A DNA stretch of 64,000 nt from Shewanella saliphila. Its GTDB lineage: Bacteria > Pseudomonadota > Gammaproteobacteria > Enterobacterales > Shewanellaceae. The stretch is from assembly GCF_014648295.1 (NCBI RefSeq), contig NZ_BMQV01000008.1, forward strand, positions 1 to 64,000, written 5' to 3'. The notes below the pieces were generated by a model. It was not told where the DNA came from. It saw only the letters and a list, made by a program, of their open reading frames with translations, and did not search any database. This document shows, one piece after another, positions 37,840 through 46,308 of the stretch (position 1 is its first letter; every line of letters begins with the position of its first letter). Both the position numbers and the translations under genes were made by a program.

Positions 37840-38637
37840 ATGCCAAGTTTGTCACTTAATGAGCTGTCGATATTATTGCTTGAACCGTCTGATACACAAC
37901 GTAAAATTATTATGTCCCACTTACAACAAAAAGGGGTAAGCAGCATCCAAACGGCAACAAGTATCGATGAAGCAAAAGCAATTATTTTACGCCACAAACC
38001 GGATTTAATAGCCAGCGCCCTTCATTTTTCCGATGGCGAAGCGTCTGATTTATTGCAGTACATCAACAACACTCCAGCACTCAATGACATTCAATTTATG
38101 TTGGTATCAAGCGAATGCCGCCGTGAACAATTAGAGATTTATAAGCAATCTGGTGTCGTGGCTATTTTACCGAAACCCTTTAATGCGGAGCATTTAGTCA
38201 CCGCGCTTCATTCAACCATTGATTTGTTGAGTCACGACGAGCTCGATTTAAGCCATTTTGATGTGCACAATATTAGAGTACTGGTGGTAGACGACAGCCG
38301 CATGGCGCGTAACATCATTAAACGTACAATTACCAATTTAGGCATGCAATTTATCACCGAAGCAGAAGACGGCGCACAAGCCATTAAACTGATGCAAGAC
38401 ACAATGTTTGATTTGGTCATCACCGACTACAACATGCCCTCTGTTGATGGTTTAGCGCTAACCCAATATATTCGTAACCAAAGCCAGCAGTCACACATAC
38501 CGATCCTCATGGTGTCATCAGAAGCGAACGACACCCACTTAAGTAATGTGTTTAGTGCAGGCGTCAATGCCCTTTGCGATAAGCCATTTGAGCCACAGCT
38601 GGTCAAAAAAATCCTTTACCAACTGCTCGAAGAGTAA
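37840..38637 (+). CDS. Tandem receiver (REC-REC) response regulator, first domain degenerate
   Basis: A 265-residue protein made of two receiver domains. In the first (about 8-130) the phospho-acceptor region reads DLIASALHFSDG, so the Asp is replaced and the acidic pocket is incomplete (LLEPSD). The second (about 143-263) is intact: VLVVDDSRMARN, phospho-acceptor Asp in VITDYNMPSVDG, conserved Ser in MVSSE and Lys in CDKPF. There is no output domain, so it should act through protein contacts, as CheY-like proteins do. The first domain probably serves as a regulatory or dimerisation module. Confidence 0.88.
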   Translation: MPSLSLNELSILLLEPSDTQRKIIMSHLQQKGVSSIQTATSIDEAKAIILRHKPDLIASALHFSDGEASDLLQYINNTPALNDIQFMLVSSECRREQLEIYKQSGVVAILPKPFNAEHLVTALHSTIDLLSHDELDLSHFDVHNIRVLVVDDSRMARNIIKRTITNLGMQFITEAEDGAQAIKLMQDTMFDLVITDYNMPSVDGLALTQYIRNQSQQSHIPILMVSSEANDTHLSNVFSAGVNALCDKPFEPQLVKKILYQLLEE

Positions 38638-38660
38638 ATACGCTTACTTTTGCGGCATAA

Positions 38661-38682
38661 TTTAGGCTTATTTTGGCCTAAA
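38661..38682. terminator. Weak inverted repeat after the REC-REC gene
   Basis: TTTAGGC, spacer TTATTTTG, GCCTAAA, without a T tract. It may be a weak terminator before the HU gene. Confidence 0.3.
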
Positions 38683-38792
38683 ACCACTACAGATACTGAA
38701 TTTATAGGATAAAGTGCTTTTAAACCGCCAAAGCTTGTGGCATGTTAATGATGTTTTAAAAAACACTTCTATGGAAAGCAGAGAATATCAAT

Positions 38793-39065
38793 ATGAACAA
38801 AAGTGAATTAATTGCAAAAATCGCTGAAAATGCTGAACTAACTAAAGCTGAAGCTGGCCGCGCACTAAAATCTTTCGAAGAAGCGGTAACTGAAGCCATG
38901 AAAAATGGTGATAAAATTTCTATCGTTGGTTTTGGTTCATTTGAAACCACTCAACGTGCTGCACGTACTGGTCGCAATCCACAAACAGGCAAAGAAATTC
39001 AAATCGCAGCAGCGACAGTGCCTAAGTTTAAAGCCGGCAAAACATTAAAAGACAGCGTTAATTAA
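38793..39065 (+). CDS. hup: DNA-binding protein HU
   Basis: A 90-residue histone-like nucleoid protein: [65 protein letters not shown] (the DNA-binding arm with the intercalating proline) and [15 protein letters not shown] bends and compacts DNA without sequence specificity. It is close to E. coli HupA/HupB; which subtype cannot be decided here. It is monocistronic with a terminator. Confidence 0.97.
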   Translation: MNKSELIAKIAENAELTKAEAGRALKSFEEAVTEAMKNGDKISIVGFGSFETTQRAARTGRNPQTGKEIQIAAATVPKFKAGKTLKDSVN

Positions 39066-39086
39066 TTTTCGCTTATGTCCTTTGAC

Positions 39087-39112
39087 GAAAACCTCCTTAT
39101 GGAGGTTTTTTT
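39087..39112 (+). terminator. Terminator of the HU gene
   Basis: AAAACCTCC, loop TTAT, GGAGGTTTTTTT. Confidence 0.9.
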
Positions 39113-39390
39113 ATGCGTAAAATTTAACGAATGGCAAAAATCAATTCAGTTTATGGCTTAATCTCAAGCCATTACCATAGATCCATAATTGCACAAAAAA
39201 AGTGCAGCTATGCATCATTAAGCAGCAAGCGCTTTGCTACAAAATGTGGCATCGCAAATTAAGCTATTGATTAATATCAAATAACAAAAGTGGCATGCGA
39301 TTCGCTAATTTATCATCAGACAAACCGACATTGAGTATGTTTAAACCATAAATAAATGGCTCAGTGACAATAAAACATTAAGGGATGAAG
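39113..39390. promoter_or_regulatory. Upstream region of the Gcw_chp-type outer-membrane protein gene
   Basis: 278 bp without a supported gene. The outstanding element is the perfect FNR-type palindrome at 39267-39280. An open frame from 39131 lacks a ribosome-binding site and does not look coding. Confidence 0.5.
39267..39280. promoter_or_regulatory. Perfect FNR (EtrA)-type binding site
   Basis: TTGATTAATATCAA matches TTGAT-N4-ATCAA at every defined position. It is about 110 bp upstream of the start of the outer-membrane protein gene, a spacing compatible with activation from a promoter lying about 40 bp downstream of the site. It predicts control by oxygen through EtrA/FNR. CRP binding is a possible alternative. 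Confidence 0.65.
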
Positions 39391-40077
39391 ATGAAAAAAT
39401 CACTATATCAAGCAATTGCATTATCAACTGGTTTACTATTAAGCGGCAGCGCCCTTGCTGAAGTCACTGGCAATATTGGCGCGACGTCAAACTACTTATG
39501 GCGCGGTACCACTCAAACCAGTAACGAAGCGGCAATTCAAGGTGGTCTTGATTACGCACACGATTCAGGTTTTTATGCAGGTACTTGGGCGTCTAATGTC
39601 GATTTTGGTGATGAAACAAGCTACGAGTTAGACTTTTATGGTGGTTACGGTGGCAACTTCACTGAAGATTTAACTTACGATGTAAGCTACCTTTACTATG
39701 CTTACCCAGATGCAGGAGCCAGCATTGATTTTGGTGAAATAGCAATTGCACTTGGTTGGAAATGGTTAGACGTAGGTTACTCTCAAGTGGTTAATGCTGA
39801 CTCAGATGTGTCTGGCGCATCAGATGAAAAAGATTGGAGCTACATCCAAGCTAATGCAAGCTTCCCGTTAACTGAAAAACTTAGCCTTGCATTACACTAC
39901 GGTTATTCACAAGGTGATGTTGTTGAAGATTTATTTGGCGACACTTACGCTGACTACAACGTGACATTAAGTGCAGAAACAGACATGGGTACTGTGTCGT
40001 TTATGGCTTCAGACACTGACTTACCAGACAGCGATGTTAAAATCGTTTTAGGCTACTCTTACGGCTTCACACTTTAA
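39391..40077 (+). CDS. Outer-membrane protein of the TIGR02001/Gcw_chp family
   Basis: A 228-residue protein with a signal peptide (KKSLYQAIALSTGLLLSGSALA) and a barrel beginning EVTGNIGATSNYLWRGTTQTSNEAAIQGGLDYAHDSGFYAGTWAS, the hallmark of the Gcw_chp family. It ends LGYSYGFTL. The ATG at 39391 is used because AAGGG overlaps the ATG two codons earlier. The family has no established function. The perfect FNR-type site upstream suggests expression linked to oxygen limitation. Confidence 0.85.
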   Translation: MKKSLYQAIALSTGLLLSGSALAEVTGNIGATSNYLWRGTTQTSNEAAIQGGLDYAHDSGFYAGTWASNVDFGDETSYELDFYGGYGGNFTEDLTYDVSYLYYAYPDAGASIDFGEIAIALGWKWLDVGYSQVVNADSDVSGASDEKDWSYIQANASFPLTEKLSLALHYGYSQGDVVEDLFGDTYADYNVTLSAETDMGTVSFMASDTDLPDSDVKIVLGYSYGFTL

Positions 40078-40097
40078 GCTATCACACTCTTTTTAGT

Positions 40098-40134
40098 ACA
40101 AAAAATGCCACTGTTTAATTCAGTGGCATTTTTG
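40098..40134 (+). terminator. Terminator of the Gcw_chp-type gene
   Basis: AAAAAATGCCACTG, loop TTTAATT, CAGTGGCATTTTT. Confidence 0.9.
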
Positions 40135-40336
40135 TATCTGTAAGAAAATTAGATCCATAACACAATTTTTGTTTAACTCTGTAGCAAGAAATAATTTTGC
40201 TGCTAAGCTCAAATTGAAAGGTAAAAATAGCTGTCCATATCAGACAAAAACTTTTACTTTTCTATTGGTATTTTTTTAGTTAGAAAGTGCTCATTGAATT
40301 TGTTTTCGTTTTCCCATTCAACTTGAGGGTTTCGTT

Positions 40337-40513
40337 ATGGCTAATCTTACAGATCGAGTGCCAGATGATACAGAAATTGACGCGATGACAACGCCTAGAG
40401 GTGCTAAGTCAGCGGAGTCATTACAGCATAAGCGTCAAATCAAACGCAGATTAGAGGATTTTCTCGAACAAGCGCAATTACGCAAAGCAATAGGTGATGA
40501 CGACTTTTTCTAG
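40337..40513 (+). CDS. Small charged protein, 58 aa (PA3496-like)
   Basis: A short ORF with GAGGG seven bases before its ATG and a terminator 4 bp after its stop. It reads ANLTDRVPDDTEIDAMTTP..., then a basic helix KRQIKRRLEDFLEQAQLRK and an acidic end GDDDFF. The arrangement, with a helix rich in Arg/Glu and a terminal acidic-aromatic tail, resembles the PA3496 family of small gammaproteobacterial proteins. That comparison is from memory. The function is unknown. Confidence 0.7.
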   Translation: MANLTDRVPDDTEIDAMTTPRGAKSAESLQHKRQIKRRLEDFLEQAQLRKAIGDDDFF

Positions 40514-40516
40514 TAC

Positions 40517-40547
40517 AAAGGGATAAACAACTGTTTATCCCTTTTTA
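40517..40547. terminator. Terminator after the 58-aa gene
   Basis: AAGGGATAAACA, loop ACTG, TTTATCCCTTTTT. The partial A run makes it usable for the convergent gene too. Confidence 0.88.
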
Positions 40548-40553
40548 ATTGAA

Positions 40554-41531
40554 TTAAACGATGTGTTTGCCTGTTTTACTGCCGCTTCTGTTTGCCTGAG
40601 TCTGGGTTAGCAGCAGCTCGGCTTTAGCGCCTAAATAGACATACACACCCAACCCTACCAATAATCCAACCACTGCGAGCATCATCAAGATTGCAGGCTC
40701 TATATACTGCTTTTCACCTAATGATGCTTTAAACATGGTCAGCAGCGCCTCAATTGAAATCGCAATCAAAATCGTCGAGATAAATCGAGTGATCGTCCTG
40801 CGAGTCGAACTATGCCTAAAAATATCTTTATGCATTAACACTTCTTCTTCCAAAATGGTCTTACCCAAGTCAAAAATAGCCAGCGCCAAAGTTAAAAAAA
40901 TGATAATCCCAAAAGGTTGCAAAGGATCATGACGAGCAGATGCCTGACTAAAAAGATCATAAATATCCAAGGTCACCGTCCACATCAGTACACTCACCAA
41001 CACAAACAAACATAAAACAATGGCCGCATAGATACTCTTAAAAAAGGGCGACATTTTACGTCTTGCACTATCACCCATCATAAATTCAATTAACCGAGTC
41101 AGGTTAACGTCAATCACCACAATGCCGGTTTCTCCCTCCGATGACTTAAGAATTTGAGACGCCGACAAACACAAACCTCCCCCCGCATTAGATAAATATG
41201 GCCGCGTAATGTGTGCCGTATTCGCTTCAGAAAGCTGAGTAAAATACGGCCGTTGACTCCGATCGGCCTGCTTGCCGTTATTTAACAGCTTAATTTGTTG
41301 ATTAACGACACTGATATTAGGGCTAACTTGAATGCCTTGCTCATCGAGCAAATAAATAAGTTCAACAAACGGGTAGCTTACCGCCATATCTTCAAATACT
41401 TTGGCTGACACCGGTTTATCAAATAAATTTACGTCACCCACACCCACTAAAATCGACTCCAATAGTTCGTGCACTAGGTTTTCATATTCATGATAGCGTT
41501 CTATCACGCTCAAATAGCTCATTGCTGCCAT
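40554..41531 (-). CDS. Membrane protein with PDC/Cache sensor domain
   Basis: A 325-residue protein. The N-terminal part (about 5-150) is a Cache/PDC-like sensor (PFVELIYLLDEQGIQVSPNI, RPYFTQLSEANTAHITRPYLSNAGGGLCLSASQ, GIVVIDVNLTRLIEFM). It is followed by four predicted membrane helices (about 165-190, 210-230, 250-275 and 285-310). There is no kinase, GGDEF or methyl-accepting output. Unusually, the sensor precedes all helices and has no leading membrane anchor, so it may be cytoplasmic. The ATG at 41531 has AAAGGA upstream. The function is unknown. Confidence 0.78.
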   Translation of the reverse strand: MAAMSYLSVIERYHEYENLVHELLESILVGVGDVNLFDKPVSAKVFEDMAVSYPFVELIYLLDEQGIQVSPNISVVNQQIKLLNNGKQADRSQRPYFTQLSEANTAHITRPYLSNAGGGLCLSASQILKSSEGETGIVVIDVNLTRLIEFMMGDSARRKMSPFFKSIYAAIVLCLFVLVSVLMWTVTLDIYDLFSQASARHDPLQPFGIIIFLTLALAIFDLGKTILEEEVLMHKDIFRHSSTRRTITRFISTILIAISIEALLTMFKASLGEKQYIEPAILMMLAVVGLLVGLGVYVYLGAKAELLLTQTQANRSGSKTGKHIV

Positions 41532-41757
41532 ATGCTTTCCTTTTAATCGACACGACAATTAAACAAAGCAGTTTTAGTGCCAAAACAATAAATATATATT
41601 TTCAGTAACTTAACTTAAATTCATAGCCATTTTTTGCGCCCCAACTATCCAACTTGCACCAAACTGGGGCTAAGTGGCATGCGTTTATTTCATTGCTGTT
41701 TTGTGAGTAACCTCTGCTAATATAAGTAAAACATCATGGTTCAGGTTTTCTAAGACA

Positions 41758-43110
41758 ATGTCTGATTCTTTATTGCGTTATCAGCAAGATATTCGTCGTT
41801 TTTCTGATGAATTAATTCGCATCCAAGCACCGATTAAAATTTTAGATTCAATAAAATGGCCCAAGCAAATCGAAGATGATTTTCTAGCAAAACAAACTAA
41901 ACAACTGCCTAATATCAGTAATGATTTTTACCAAACTATTCCTTTATCATTCAACGCTGCACAAACTCAAACCGACTTACAGGGTTTAAAAAGTGCCATT
42001 GAACGTGGTCTAGGTAAACGTGACAAGCTAGGTAAGATTTTATTAGCCAATATCGATCAGTATCGGATCGTGATCGACATGCTGCACAACCGTGGCAACC
42101 CTACGTTTGGCAAACTGAGCCAAGAGTTATACGGCAGTGCCAGCCATAAATTGCATGGCGATCGTCATACGCTTCGCCAGTTGGGCGATCGTTTAAGCCA
42201 TATATTTTCATTACCCGCAGCGCGTCATATGAGTCAACGCCACCCTAAAATTGTCAGCGCACCAGAAGCGGTAGAGATATTAAGCGAACGCTTGGTTAAG
42301 TATTTTCATCACGATGAAATCCACGTTAAATTAAGCGACGGTATTGCCTCAGACGCTGCTGTAGGTGGCGATACCGTTAAACTCAATACCCGAGCCATGT
42401 TCAGTGAGTCTGATTTAAATGTCTATGAAGTCCACGAAGGTTGGGTGCATGTGGGCACAACGCTCAATGGTCGCGCTCAACCTCACGCCACATGGTTAAG
42501 TGTGGGCTCACCACGGGTAACCGCATCGCAAGAAGGCTTAGCGGTATTAATGGAAATGCTCACGTTAAGCTCTAATCCAGGGCGTGCTCGTCGTATTAGC
42601 GATAGGGTTTCTGCGGTTGATATGGCCGAACAAGGTGCCGACTTTATTGAAGTCTATCGCTACTTTAGAAACCTTAACTTAAGTTCAAAAGACAGTTATC
42701 GAGTCACTCAACGTGTATTTCGTGGTGGCATGGTTGGCGGCGGCAGCTTTTTTACTAAAGATATCTCCTATGTGCGCGGTTATGTTGAAAACATTAACTT
42801 TATCCGCAGTGCGATCAGCAGCGGCTTGCCTGAACTCATCCCTATGTTATTTTTGGGTAAATTGGCCATTGAAGATATCCCAGTTCTGTACCAGGCCTAT
42901 CAAGAAGGGGTGATTGCTCAACCCAAGTATTTACCCCCCATGTTTGCCGATATTAGTGGTCTTTATGCCTGGTTTGGCTTTGCTTCTGGCATAGGCAACA
43001 TTGACCTAAAAGGAGTTCAACGTTATTTTGCCAACCAATTTAAGCATGTGACCCCAACCTCTGCGGTCGACTTATTTGAAGACTCAGAATTTGATAACAA
43101 CTTCGAATAA
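41758..43110 (+). CDS. DUF1704/QEGLA-motif metallopeptidase-like protein
   Basis: A 450-residue cytosolic protein of the family annotated as flavohemoglobin expression-modulating QEGLA protein (DUF1704). It contains HEGWVH (226-231, an HExxxH zinc motif) and, 28 residues later, the QEGLA motif (258-262) whose Glu would be the third ligand. The same HExxxH plus Glu arrangement defines the eukaryotic tyrosine carboxypeptidases of the MATCAP group, to my knowledge. A peptidase role is therefore likely. It is not accompanied by the ATP-grasp partners often seen with it. A hairpin follows. Confidence 0.85.
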   Translation: MSDSLLRYQQDIRRFSDELIRIQAPIKILDSIKWPKQIEDDFLAKQTKQLPNISNDFYQTIPLSFNAAQTQTDLQGLKSAIERGLGKRDKLGKILLANIDQYRIVIDMLHNRGNPTFGKLSQELYGSASHKLHGDRHTLRQLGDRLSHIFSLPAARHMSQRHPKIVSAPEAVEILSERLVKYFHHDEIHVKLSDGIASDAAVGGDTVKLNTRAMFSESDLNVYEVHEGWVHVGTTLNGRAQPHATWLSVGSPRVTASQEGLAVLMEMLTLSSNPGRARRISDRVSAVDMAEQGADFIEVYRYFRNLNLSSKDSYRVTQRVFRGGMVGGGSFFTKDISYVRGYVENINFIRSAISSGLPELIPMLFLGKLAIEDIPVLYQAYQEGVIAQPKYLPPMFADISGLYAWFGFASGIGNIDLKGVQRYFANQFKHVTPTSAVDLFEDSEFDNNFE

Positions 43111-43120
43111 CTGACATTGT

Positions 43121-43144
43121 TAAGTGTGGCATTGGTCACACTTA
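43121..43144. repeat. Perfect hairpin between the QEGLA gene and the efflux operon
   Basis: TAAGTGTG, spacer GCATTGGT, CACACTTA with no T tract. It is either a weak terminator or an operator for the efflux operon starting 52 bp later. Confidence 0.45.
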
Positions 43145-43195
43145 GCATAGTAAACAAGTGCAATAGTGTTTGTCTGTCTATGTTTGAGACCCACC

Positions 43196-44155
43196 ATGAA
43201 GCATTTAATCCGTTCCGCATTTCTCTGCAGTTTTATCCTCATGAGTGGTTGCACACCCGCGACCCCAGACCAAGCGTTGGGCACCTTAGAGCGCGACCGG
43301 GTTTTATTACGCTCAACTGCGGCTGAAATCATTACCGCTCAACCAATGAGAAAAGGCATGCAAGTCAATGCAGGTGATTTACTTGTGCAATTTGATACCC
43401 GTAAACAAGCGGCGCGCCTTGCGGTAATGCAAGCTGATGTCGTTAAAGCCGAAGCTTACCTGCTTAAACTCACCAATGGTGAACGCCCAGAAGATATTGC
43501 CAGTGCCAACTCGGCGCTAAAAAGTGCTAACGCAGCAAAAATTGAAGCGCAAAAGTCGTATCAACGTAGTGCCAGTTTGCTTACTAAACGTTTAGTGAGT
43601 GAAGCAGAGCTCGACCGCGCGTTAGCGCTTCGCGATCAAGCCAATGCCGAATATGACGCCGCCAACGATTTACTCACAAAAATGGTGAAAGGCGTTCGCC
43701 AAGAAGATATTTTTCAAGCTCAAGCCGCACTTGATGCCGCTAATGCCAATTTACGTTATGAGCAACAGGTGTATAGCGATCTTAGCATCCGTGCAACCCG
43801 TGCTGGCAAGCTAGATAACTTACCTTATAACGTTGGAGAACGCGTGCCACTGAGTGCTGTGGTTGCGGTGATCCAGGCTGACGAAACGCCTTATGCCAGA
43901 GTGTATATTCCCGAACCTTACGCCGCCAAATTACAAATAGGTCAAACGCTTAAGGTGAGTGTTGATGGTATCGACACTCTCTTTGACGGCACATTACGCT
44001 GGTTCAGCAGTGAGCCGGCTTTTACGCCCTACTATGCCCTTAACCAAGCTGATCGCTCAAGGTTAGCCTTTTTAGCCGAGTTCACACTAGACAGTTCGGC
44101 CAATACATTACCGACAGGCATACCTGCTCAAGTGATATTACCGGAGCAACAATGA
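43196..44155 (+). CDS. HlyD-family membrane-fusion lipoprotein of an ABC efflux system
   Basis: A 319-residue periplasmic adaptor. A lipobox (LMSGC, Cys about 18) indicates a lipoprotein. The biotinyl-lipoyl-like half-motif GMQVNAGDLLVQFDTRKQ, a long coiled coil (about 65-165) and a beta-barrel domain follow. It is of the YbhG type. The ATG at 43196 directly precedes the signal sequence. Its last codons overlap the ATPase gene by 4 bp (ATGA), so it is the first gene of a three-gene exporter operon. Confidence 0.9.
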   Translation: MKHLIRSAFLCSFILMSGCTPATPDQALGTLERDRVLLRSTAAEIITAQPMRKGMQVNAGDLLVQFDTRKQAARLAVMQADVVKAEAYLLKLTNGERPEDIASANSALKSANAAKIEAQKSYQRSASLLTKRLVSEAELDRALALRDQANAEYDAANDLLTKMVKGVRQEDIFQAQAALDAANANLRYEQQVYSDLSIRATRAGKLDNLPYNVGERVPLSAVVAVIQADETPYARVYIPEPYAAKLQIGQTLKVSVDGIDTLFDGTLRWFSSEPAFTPYYALNQADRSRLAFLAEFTLDSSANTLPTGIPAQVILPEQQ

Positions 44156-45126
44156 GCGCGTTAAGCGACCCGCAATGGGTTATTCAAGCACAAGGAATTA
44201 GCAAACAATTTGGCGATTTTACGGCGGTAAACCAAATCGACCTTAATGTCCCTAAAGGCCATATATACGGTTTTTTAGGCCCAAATGGTTGTGGTAAATC
44301 CACCACAATACGAATGTTAACAGGGCTGCTTACCCCAACAACCGGCGGCATTAATGTGTTGGGATTAACTATCCCGAAACAAGCTGAAGCATTGCGCCAG
44401 CACATTGGTTATATGACTCAAAAGTTTTCGCTGTATGACGACTTAACCGTTAAAGAAAACCTGCAATTTATAGCGCGCATTTACGGCATGAAACGCGACC
44501 TATCACGTGCCCGAATCGATCAACTGCAAAGTACCTATAAACTCAGCCAATACCAACATCAACTCACCGCCACCCTCAGTGGCGGACAACGCCAACGGCT
44601 TGCCCTTGCCTGTGCTTGTTTAAACCAGCCCAAATTATTGTTTTTAGACGAACCCACCTCAGCCGTTGACCCACAAAATCGCCGCGACTTTTGGGAACAA
44701 TTATTCGACTTATCAGAACAAGGCACCAGCATTTTAGTGTCTACCCATTATATGGATGAAGCCGAGCGCTGCCATAAAATCGCCATTATGGAAAAAGGCA
44801 CAATCAAAGCAGATGACACGCCTAAAACATTAATGGATAACATCAATGCTCATGTTATTGAAATTAACGCATCAGATTTAAGGCCGCTAAAACAGGCATT
44901 AATTACCCACACTGAAGTGAGTTCAGCAGCACAATTAGGCCATCGTTTACGGGTGTTAATTGATAAACAAATTGCCGATCCTATTGCCTGGGTGTTACAA
45001 CAGTGTCAGCAATATCAACGCCAAATCAATCCGCAAGATATTGCGATTGTGAGTGCCAATCTTGAAGATGTGTTTGTAAGCCATACCGGCAAAATGAGCA
45101 CACCGCCCGCGACCTCTAAGGCGTAA
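44152..45126 (+). CDS. ABC transporter ATP-binding protein of the efflux operon
   Basis: A 324-residue single ABC ATPase. Walker A is GPNGCGKST, the Q-loop is in YMTQKFSLYDDLTV, the signature is LSGGQRQRLALACA, Walker B is LLFLDEPTSAVDP and the H-loop His is in STHYMDEAE. It resembles one half of E. coli YbhF, which carries two such domains. It energises the ABC-2 permease encoded 4 bp downstream and overlaps the adaptor gene by 4 bp. Confidence 0.95.
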   Translation: MSALSDPQWVIQAQGISKQFGDFTAVNQIDLNVPKGHIYGFLGPNGCGKSTTIRMLTGLLTPTTGGINVLGLTIPKQAEALRQHIGYMTQKFSLYDDLTVKENLQFIARIYGMKRDLSRARIDQLQSTYKLSQYQHQLTATLSGGQRQRLALACACLNQPKLLFLDEPTSAVDPQNRRDFWEQLFDLSEQGTSILVSTHYMDEAERCHKIAIMEKGTIKADDTPKTLMDNINAHVIEINASDLRPLKQALITHTEVSSAAQLGHRLRVLIDKQIADPIAWVLQQCQQYQRQINPQDIAIVSANLEDVFVSHTGKMSTPPATSKA

Positions 45127-45130
45127 CGCT

Positions 45131-46240
45131 ATGATGCACTCAATTAGCAACAGTTTAATGCGCGTATACGCCATCACCACCAAAGAAATCAAACAGCTCA
45201 GCCGTGACCGAATTACCTTTGCGATGGTGATTATGATCCCGTTGATCCAGCTACTGCTATTTGGTTATGCCATTAATACCGATGTACGCCAAATACCCGT
45301 GGCAATAGTGGACCAAAGCGACTCAGCCGCAGGCCGCTGGATAGTTGAAGCGGTAAAAGTCACTCAGGTTGTCGATGTTACAATGTACTTAACCACTGCC
45401 AAACAAGCCCAAGAGGCAATTCGACGCGGCGACATAAAAGCGGCCTTAATTTTACCGCCTACATTGACGCAAAAAATTGCCCATGATGAGCCGATAGGCC
45501 AATGGGTTGTTGATGGTTCAGACACCATGATCGCAGGGGCAATCAAACAACTGCAAAACCTGTCGCTTAATGATGTACTGCCAGAGCCAACCAGCAGCCA
45601 GTCATTATTTGAAGTCAGCTTGTTTTATAACCCAGAACAACGCTCTGCGGTGAATATCGTCCCCGGTTTAATTGCGGTCATTCTCACCATGACCATGGTG
45701 CTTTTTACCTCATCGGCTATTGTGCGAGAACGCGAGCGCGGCAACCTTGAATTACTCATTACCACGCCGATTAAATCCCTTGAACTGATGATCGGTAAAA
45801 TTCTGCCATACATCGTAATCGGTTTAGTGCAAATGGCCATTATTTTGGGGTTGGGTCATGTTATTTTTGCTGTGCCCATTGATGGCACCATCAGTCATTT
45901 GCTCATAGCAACCTTACTGTTTATTACCGCGAGTCTCACCCTAGGTTTAATTATTTCGACCATTGCCCAAACCCAACTTCAAGCCATGCAAATGACCATT
46001 TTTATCTTACTGCCCACGATATTATTGTCAGGATTTATCACTCCTTTAGAAGCCATGCCAAACGCAGCGCAGTGGATAGCAGAAATGTTACCCGGCACTC
46101 ACTTTATGCGAGTCATTAGAGCCATTGTGTTGAAAGGTGCGACCTTAATGGAGCTTATTGACGATATTATCTGGCTTATTGGATTTACGTTGATAGGGCT
46201 AGGGGTGGCCGCCAAACGCTTTAATAAACGCTTAGATTAA
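45131..46240 (+). CDS. ABC-2 type permease of the efflux operon
   Basis: A 369-residue membrane protein with an N-terminal helix, a large extracytoplasmic domain (about 45-175) and five to six C-terminal helices. The ABC-2 signatures RERERGNLELLITTPIKSLELMIGKILPY and GFITPLEAMPNAAQWIAEMLPGTHFMRVIRAI are present. It is of the YbhS/YbhR type but is the only permease here, so it probably homodimerises. The substrate is unknown (drug or lipid efflux is typical of the family). It is last in the operon. Confidence 0.93.
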   Translation: MMHSISNSLMRVYAITTKEIKQLSRDRITFAMVIMIPLIQLLLFGYAINTDVRQIPVAIVDQSDSAAGRWIVEAVKVTQVVDVTMYLTTAKQAQEAIRRGDIKAALILPPTLTQKIAHDEPIGQWVVDGSDTMIAGAIKQLQNLSLNDVLPEPTSSQSLFEVSLFYNPEQRSAVNIVPGLIAVILTMTMVLFTSSAIVRERERGNLELLITTPIKSLELMIGKILPYIVIGLVQMAIILGLGHVIFAVPIDGTISHLLIATLLFITASLTLGLIISTIAQTQLQAMQMTIFILLPTILLSGFITPLEAMPNAAQWIAEMLPGTHFMRVIRAIVLKGATLMELIDDIIWLIGFTLIGLGVAAKRFNKRLD

Positions 46241-46272
46241 CCTCCTAATACGTTGATGTGTAGGAGGTTAAC
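46237..46272. terminator. Hairpin at the end of the efflux operon
   Basis: TTAACCTCCTA, 14-base loop, TAGGAGGTTAA, with no T tract. It is probably the operon-end structure, though termination strength is uncertain. Confidence 0.55.
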
Positions 46273-46308
46273 AAAGTAAAACGATGAGTGGATTTAGGAA
46301 GGGGCTAA

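Noticed and set aside
39131..39262. 43-codon open frame between the HU and Gcw_chp-type genes
   Set aside because: It has no ribosome-binding site, and its composition reads like translated AT-rich intergenic DNA. It would also sit upstream of the FNR-type site without its own terminator.
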